From contig BLSF01000027.1 of assembly GCA_012862575.1 (NCBI GenBank), positions 186,001-250,000 on the forward strand: a DNA stretch of 64,000 nucleotides, in the 5' to 3' direction. A model generated the notes under the pieces. It worked only from the letters and a program-made list of their open reading frames with translations. It was not told where the DNA came from and did not search any database. Positions 60,365 to 64,000 of the stretch are shown here, one piece after another (within the stretch, counting starts at the first letter, position 1; the number at the start of each line of letters is the position of its first letter). The position numbers were made by a program, and so were the translations under genes. This DNA is from Parietichytrium sp. I65-24A. Lineage: Eukaryota > Sar > Bigyra > Thraustochytrida > Thraustochytriidae.

Positions 60365-61360
60365 ATGGCATCGGGAATGATGGCAAAAACGACGGCGGCG
60401 CAGGTGTGCCAGATGGTGTTTGTGGCGTGCGTGATGCTGGCCGTGGAGATCGAGGCGAAACAGCACGATCCGAAGAAGGACGAGTCGTCGCTGTTGTCGA
60501 AGGTGGTGAGCAACTTGGCGACGGCAAGTTTCGCGACGCTGCTAGGGTATGCCGTCGTGTTTCCCATTGATTTCATCTTGCAATCCCCGGAATACAATAC
60601 CCGGGCCGAGCAGTCTTCCTCCATTCAAGCGTTTTTGGACTCCATTCCCGAAGCAGTGGCGAGCATGTCTGGGCCTGACGGCATGGAGCACTTCGTTCAG
60701 AGGCAGCTGCTCTATGCGCCGCGGGTAATTATCAAGCTCACAGTTTATGGCATGATGCGTGGTACTGGCCCTGCTGGGTTTGGAAAAGTGTTTGTCGCAG
60801 CTCTTGTCTCCGGCGCAGTTGCCATGTTCTACTCCTTCCCTTTTCGCAAAATGGAACTTGACCAGGGGCTCTCGAATGCTAGATTCTCCGAACTTGTTGG
60901 CGCTCTCTCGGACAAGGCGGCCAAGCGCGGGATCACGTCCTTGTACAATGGAATCTTCGCCGCAATGCCTTTTGCTATGGTTTACAGCGTGGTGCTTTTC
61001 GTACTTTTGGAGAACCTCACCAAGGCGCTGCAAGAATCTCTCTCTTTTAGTGGCTTTTTCGCCGCCCTCTTTGCAGTCATCGGGGCCTCTGTGCTTTCGG
61101 CGCCATTGGATCACCTGCGCAAGCTTGCTATGGCGTACCCTCTCGATGTACGCGCCTTTATCTGGGGCGTGGACGACAATGGCAAGTACTTGCAGAAACC
61201 AAATCCAGACTTCACTGTTCTTCGTGATCACCTGCTCTTCCTCTTCGACAAGTTGCTTCAGGTCAGCTTTTGGCGTTTGTTCGGAAAGGTGAACATGCGC
61301 ATGTTTACCGTTTCGCTGAGCCTGGCTCTCGCTTTCCACCACACCATCATCCAGGGATGA
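60365..61360 (+). CDS. Mitochondrial-carrier-family (SLC25)-like membrane protein with signal-like N-terminus
   Basis: 331 residues from the ATG at 60365 (AGAATGGC context). Three P-x-[DF]-x-x-[LRK] type signatures lie at carrier-like spacing: FPIDFIL (about 68-74), FPFRKMEL (about 157-164) and APLDHLRK (about 244-251). SLYNG in the second repeat matches the carrier 'G-x-Y-x-G' element. This is closest in style to the ADP/ATP carrier branch, but the motifs are degenerate (no clean P-x-[DE]-x-x-[KR] in repeats 1 and 2). The first 31 residues (MASGMMAKTTAAQVCQMVFV...) look like a secretory or bipartite leader, which is unusual for SLC25 proteins; peroxisomal, ER or plastid location is possible. 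Length of 331 fits the family. Transported substrate unknown. Confidence 0.55.
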   Translation: MASGMMAKTTAAQVCQMVFVACVMLAVEIEAKQHDPKKDESSLLSKVVSNLATASFATLLGYAVVFPIDFILQSPEYNTRAEQSSSIQAFLDSIPEAVASMSGPDGMEHFVQRQLLYAPRVIIKLTVYGMMRGTGPAGFGKVFVAALVSGAVAMFYSFPFRKMELDQGLSNARFSELVGALSDKAAKRGITSLYNGIFAAMPFAMVYSVVLFVLLENLTKALQESLSFSGFFAALFAVIGASVLSAPLDHLRKLAMAYPLDVRAFIWGVDDNGKYLQKPNPDFTVLRDHLLFLFDKLLQVSFWRLFGKVNMRMFTVSLSLALAFHHTIIQG

Positions 61361-62127
61361 TCTCCTTGGCCTGTACACCCTCGAAGCTCTTCGCCTGTTC
61401 CGGGGCGAAAAGAATCTAAACAGCAGTCCGGCGATCTTCAATAATATCGCCCATGCGGCGCATGACGAACCCAGCCTTGCTGCACAACATTAACTATCTT
61501 TGGACAGTTCCGCAAGCGTGCGCTCGCACATCACGCACAAAGTCTCTTGGCCCAAAATTGGTGGGGTGATGTCGGGCGATGACTACCTGAGTTGGTAGCG
61601 CGTTTCCTCGAAAGATGTCGTGCACTTTATCTTCTGATCACTGTTGCGCACTATAGTATTATTTTTTGTTCATGAACTTGATTTGTGGGAAGCTTCCACC
61701 GATCCTCTTGCCTCGCACCCCGAATAGTACGGCGACCAGACCCAACCCAGCATCTTCGATCTCTCTTCCGAACAAACTTGCGCAACTAGTTCTGAATCAA
61801 GACACTACTCTGCGAGGTGCCAAAACAGGAAATCCTCGTCGCTTCTTCTCACCTATCCGACCTATCCCGTAGAAACTTGCAAGTCCCCTCCCATGACTCC
61901 CATGTATCTCTCTTTCTCTTTTTCTCCCTCTTGCTCTTCGACAACTGCTCTCTGTGGACACACAGTCAGTCAGTCAGTCAGTCAATCAATCAGTCATTCT
62001 GTCAGCCAGAAAGGAGCCGTCGAGCTGCATTGCACAGAGTATCGCAGCGTAGTCGCAGACAGTGTCGCGGCGGACAGTGGAAACCGCGGGTGCACGTGTG
62101 CACAGCCTCCAAATCTGATAACTCAGG
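61361..62127. other. Intergenic region
   Basis: 767 bp between two genes on the same strand. It contains the CAGT repeat (61963-62005) near the next start. No gene was seen. Confidence 0.5.
61963..62005. repeat. (CAGT)n/(CAAT) tandem repeat upstream of the SDR gene
   Basis: About ten 4-bp units, mostly CAGT with CAAT variants, 125-165 bp upstream of the ATG at 62128. It is probably within the 5' UTR or core promoter. Confidence 0.88.
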
Positions 62128-63048
62128 ATGGCGAAGCTGGGACTTGGCGTGGCAATAGCCTTGCTGCTCGCGGCCCTGTCGTTGTGCGCGAGATGTGCAA
62201 GCAGTGCAAGCGCCGAGGATGCTGCTCGTGTTGTGGGCGCTGTAGAAGAGCTGGAGGAGCTGAGCTTTGCTGGCGCAGAGGGCAGGCTTGGAAGTGGCAA
62301 TGGAGTGACCTACTTGGTGACGGGAGCGACGGGGCGCACAGGTTCGCTGGTCTATAAGCGGCTGAAGCTCAGCGGCAATGTCAATGTCAGAGCCTTCGTG
62401 CGCAACCGTACCAAGGCTAGAGATCTTCTCGGCTGCGGCGAATGCTCTGAGGAAGATGGTATCTTCGTGGGGGATGTGACAAAGCAGAAGACGCTCGCGG
62501 CTGCGATGGATGGCGCACAAGGGTTGATTGTGCTCACTTCGGCGAGTCCGGTGAAGAAGGGCGGGCAATTTGTGTACCCGGATGGCGGCTCTCCTAAGGA
62601 CGTGGACTGGCACGGGCTCATCAACCAGGTCCGTTCGGCCGCGAGCCATGGAGTGCGGCACATCGTGCTCGTGTCGACGATGGGTACTACGGAAGCGACA
62701 TCTCCTTTCCCGGGAAATCTTGTCTTTTACAAATTAAATGGGGAGGCTTTGCTCATGCAATCGGGAATACCATTCACTATCATCAAGCCGTGCGGACTGA
62801 CTGACAAGAATTTGAGGATTGGATCGCAAGTCGGTCAGTGCGACCACCTGAAGGACCTCACTCTCACCCCGCTCATCAGTAGAAGCAAAGTTGCAGAGCT
62901 CGTTTCCTTTGCGGCCGAAAATCCTTCCATTGCAAGCCCACGGCGGATGGACGTGTGCTCCGACCCTCTCAAGCTCTTACAAAAAGACGATATGGCCAAG
63001 CTCTTTACGAACGCGGCTAGCTTGAATCCTTGCAAAGATGCGGCGTAA
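62128..63048 (+). CDS. Atypical short-chain dehydrogenase/NAD(P)-binding protein with signal peptide
   Basis: 306 residues from ATG 62128 (AGGATGGC context). Residues 1-24 are a signal peptide (MAKLGLGVAIALLLAALSLC, then an Ala/Ser cleavage region). The NAD(P)-binding Rossmann fold starts with YLVTGATGRTGS near residue 56, the TGxxGxxG motif of atypical SDRs. GDVTKQKTLAAAMDGAQGLIV, residues about 115-135, is typical of the NmrA/At5g02240-like group. VLVSTMGT (about 186-193) and FYKLNGEALL...PFTIIKPCGL (about 203-225) match the 'W-K-R-x-x-E-x-x-L ... Y-T-I-I-R-x-G-G-L' part of that group. The canonical SDR Tyr-x3-Lys dyad is not clear, as often in this branch. The leader suggests ER/secretory or complex-plastid targeting. 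Exact substrate unknown. Confidence 0.75.
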   Translation: MAKLGLGVAIALLLAALSLCARCASSASAEDAARVVGAVEELEELSFAGAEGRLGSGNGVTYLVTGATGRTGSLVYKRLKLSGNVNVRAFVRNRTKARDLLGCGECSEEDGIFVGDVTKQKTLAAAMDGAQGLIVLTSASPVKKGGQFVYPDGGSPKDVDWHGLINQVRSAASHGVRHIVLVSTMGTTEATSPFPGNLVFYKLNGEALLMQSGIPFTIIKPCGLTDKNLRIGSQVGQCDHLKDLTLTPLISRSKVAELVSFAAENPSIASPRRMDVCSDPLKLLQKDDMAKLFTNAASLNPCKDAA

Positions 63049-63440
63049 TTCCGGCCGCCACTCTCTCAAACCTCAAAGTTTCCACTTGCAATTCAACTTC
63101 TTCACGTTCTTTATTTATACAGTGAACACGATTTTTTTTTTAAATTCCCAACTTTTTAAAAAAGTGCTAAAGGGGACACTGAAAGGGGAAAGACATTTTT
63201 TATCATTTTATCTTCATTCGCAAAAAGTGTTTTATCTCTCCACAAGATCATCAAACAGGAAACGTATGTTCTTTTACGCCAAAAGTCGAAAAACGAAAAA
63301 GCTCGGATGTCGGATATGCACAGGCGCAAGCAATAAATAGTGATCAGTCAGAACGCTGGTGGCAACCCCGGCCAACAAAGTACGAACTAGAGGTTGTTGC
63401 AAGGGAAAGTATGGTCAGTGGGTGCGCTGATTTTGCCAGT
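63049..63440. other. Convergent intergenic region
   Basis: 392 bp, AT-rich (poly-T at about 63132-63140), between converging genes. Nothing else seen. Confidence 0.5.
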
Positions 63441-64000
63441 CTACATTTGTTGCTTTTGAAACGAAACGCAGGAGTGGCAGTATGGAAATTGTTCGTTGGA
63501 GTTGTGCTCCCCGCATGACTGGCAGTACCGAAAATTGGAGTGCGCTGAAGATTTGGAGGATTTTGGGCTTCCAATCGCGCAAGTCTTAATCGCCTTGGTA
63601 ATCATATCGCCGGCGTAAGACATGTCATCGGACTTTCGCTTGTGCGAGAGGCGATCGGTAGAGGATAACCTGCTGTCGTACCCTTGGTAGTCGCCTTCAG
63701 GCTGTTCTTGAAGAAGCTCGACTTGCTCGTTGCCAATGTAGGTGGTCATGAGGGAGCCGCGGCCATGCGCGATGCAAAAATCGGTTGCGCCGCGTGCGGC
63801 GGAGCAGCAGTCCTGCACGACACACAGTCTGCGCCACTGTCTTCCATCCCACTTTTTGCGCTCTTCGCCAACCTGGTAAACCGCGCCCTTCACCCTGGTA
63901 TCTTTCTTCGGTGTTTCATTGCAAACAATGAGCTTGGCTGGCTTGGCCCTGTTGGATTTTATGGTCGAGATGATCTTGTTGTTCTTCTTGGCGTTCTTGC
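63441..64000 (-). CDS. Cys-motif (WRKY19/EsV-1-7-like zinc motif) protein, N-terminus off the window
   Basis: The open frame enters from the right edge and stops at 63441-63443; 186 codons are visible. A Lys/Asn-rich start is followed by KKWDGRQWRRLCVVQDC, then C-IAHG, giving C-X4-C-X10-C-X2-H-G. This resembles the short zinc-binding motif repeated in many stramenopile proteins and in plant WRKY19-type N-termini. The C-terminus has a second Cys set, YCQSCGEHNSNEQFPYCHSC, a compact C-X2-C-X12-C-X2-C zinc ribbon-like module. A basic segment (SHKRKSDD) may be a nuclear signal. Probably a nuclear regulatory or RNA/DNA-binding protein; role inferred. The true start is beyond the window. Confidence 0.6.
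   Translation of the reverse strand, partial: KNAKKNNKIISTIKSNRAKPAKLIVCNETPKKDTRVKGAVYQVGEERKKWDGRQWRRLCVVQDCCSAARGATDFCIAHGRGSLMTTYIGNEQVELLQEQPEGDYQGYDSRLSSTDRLSHKRKSDDMSYAGDMITKAIKTCAIGSPKSSKSSAHSNFRYCQSCGEHNSNEQFPYCHSCVSFQKQQM

Noticed and set aside
60542-61441. 299-codon frame on the minus strand opposite the SLC25-like gene
   Set aside because: It mirrors the codon structure of the plus-strand gene, has no membrane or domain pattern of its own, and has no independent start context.
1-64000. LTR, LINE or DNA-transposon copies
   Set aside because: No reverse transcriptase, integrase or transposase motif and no long terminal repeats were recognised on either strand.

Overview
The window is nuclear DNA of a unicellular eukaryote with a compact, gene-dense genome. 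Most genes are single uninterrupted ATG-initiated frames. The clearly spliced gene, MCM2, has short GT-AG introns of about 76, 111 and 247 nt. A CFAP70 (cilium/flagellum) gene means the organism makes flagella, which argues against red algae and most fungi. A protein with a C-X4-C-X10-C-X2-H-G motif of a kind I recall from stramenopiles, the low intron load and the giant secreted adhesin-like protein make a flagellated stramenopile such as a labyrinthulomycete/thraustochytrid my best guess. This is an inference. I saw no tRNA, rRNA, CRISPR array or intact mobile element.

Layout. (1) 1-14.8 kb is a cluster of four genes that each begin with a ten-span TPT/DMT-type transporter fold. One is cut by the left edge. 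Two head-to-head paralogues (2440-6150 minus, 8245-11712 plus) continue into a polysaccharide pyruvyl transferase-like domain and then a GT32/alpha-1,4-galactosyltransferase-like domain. The fourth (12280-14832 minus) is transporter plus a divergent pyruvyl transferase-like domain. An extra membrane span between transporter and enzyme would put the enzyme in the lumen. This looks like a one-polypeptide system that brings a donor, plausibly phosphoenolpyruvate, into the Golgi and uses it to cap glycans with pyruvate. A captured fragment of a carnitine acyltransferase gene lies at about 1.8-2.0 kb. (2) 16.5-17.9 kb holds YTM1/WDR12 (60S ribosome biogenesis), followed by a gene-poor 4.6 kb stretch with hairpins and simple repeats. 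(3) 22.5-25.9 kb holds a probably myristoylated acidic protein and a 14-finger C2H2 protein. (4) 26.7-50.1 kb is one 23.4 kb intronless gene for a secreted protein of 7,796 residues made of cadherin-like/tandem adhesin repeats, two duplicated Cys-rich modules and an ELWxxGT repeat region. (5) 51-64 kb holds MCM2 (four exons), CFAP70, an SLC25-like carrier with a signal-like N-terminus, a secreted or organellar NAD(P)-binding SDR, and a Cys-motif protein cut by the right edge.

A recurring theme is that nearly every gene start has a short tandem repeat (2-9 bp unit, different in each case) roughly 50-500 bp upstream of the ATG. Several gene pairs are head to head. Start codons were chosen as the first ATG that is plausible by context; non-ATG extensions were not used.
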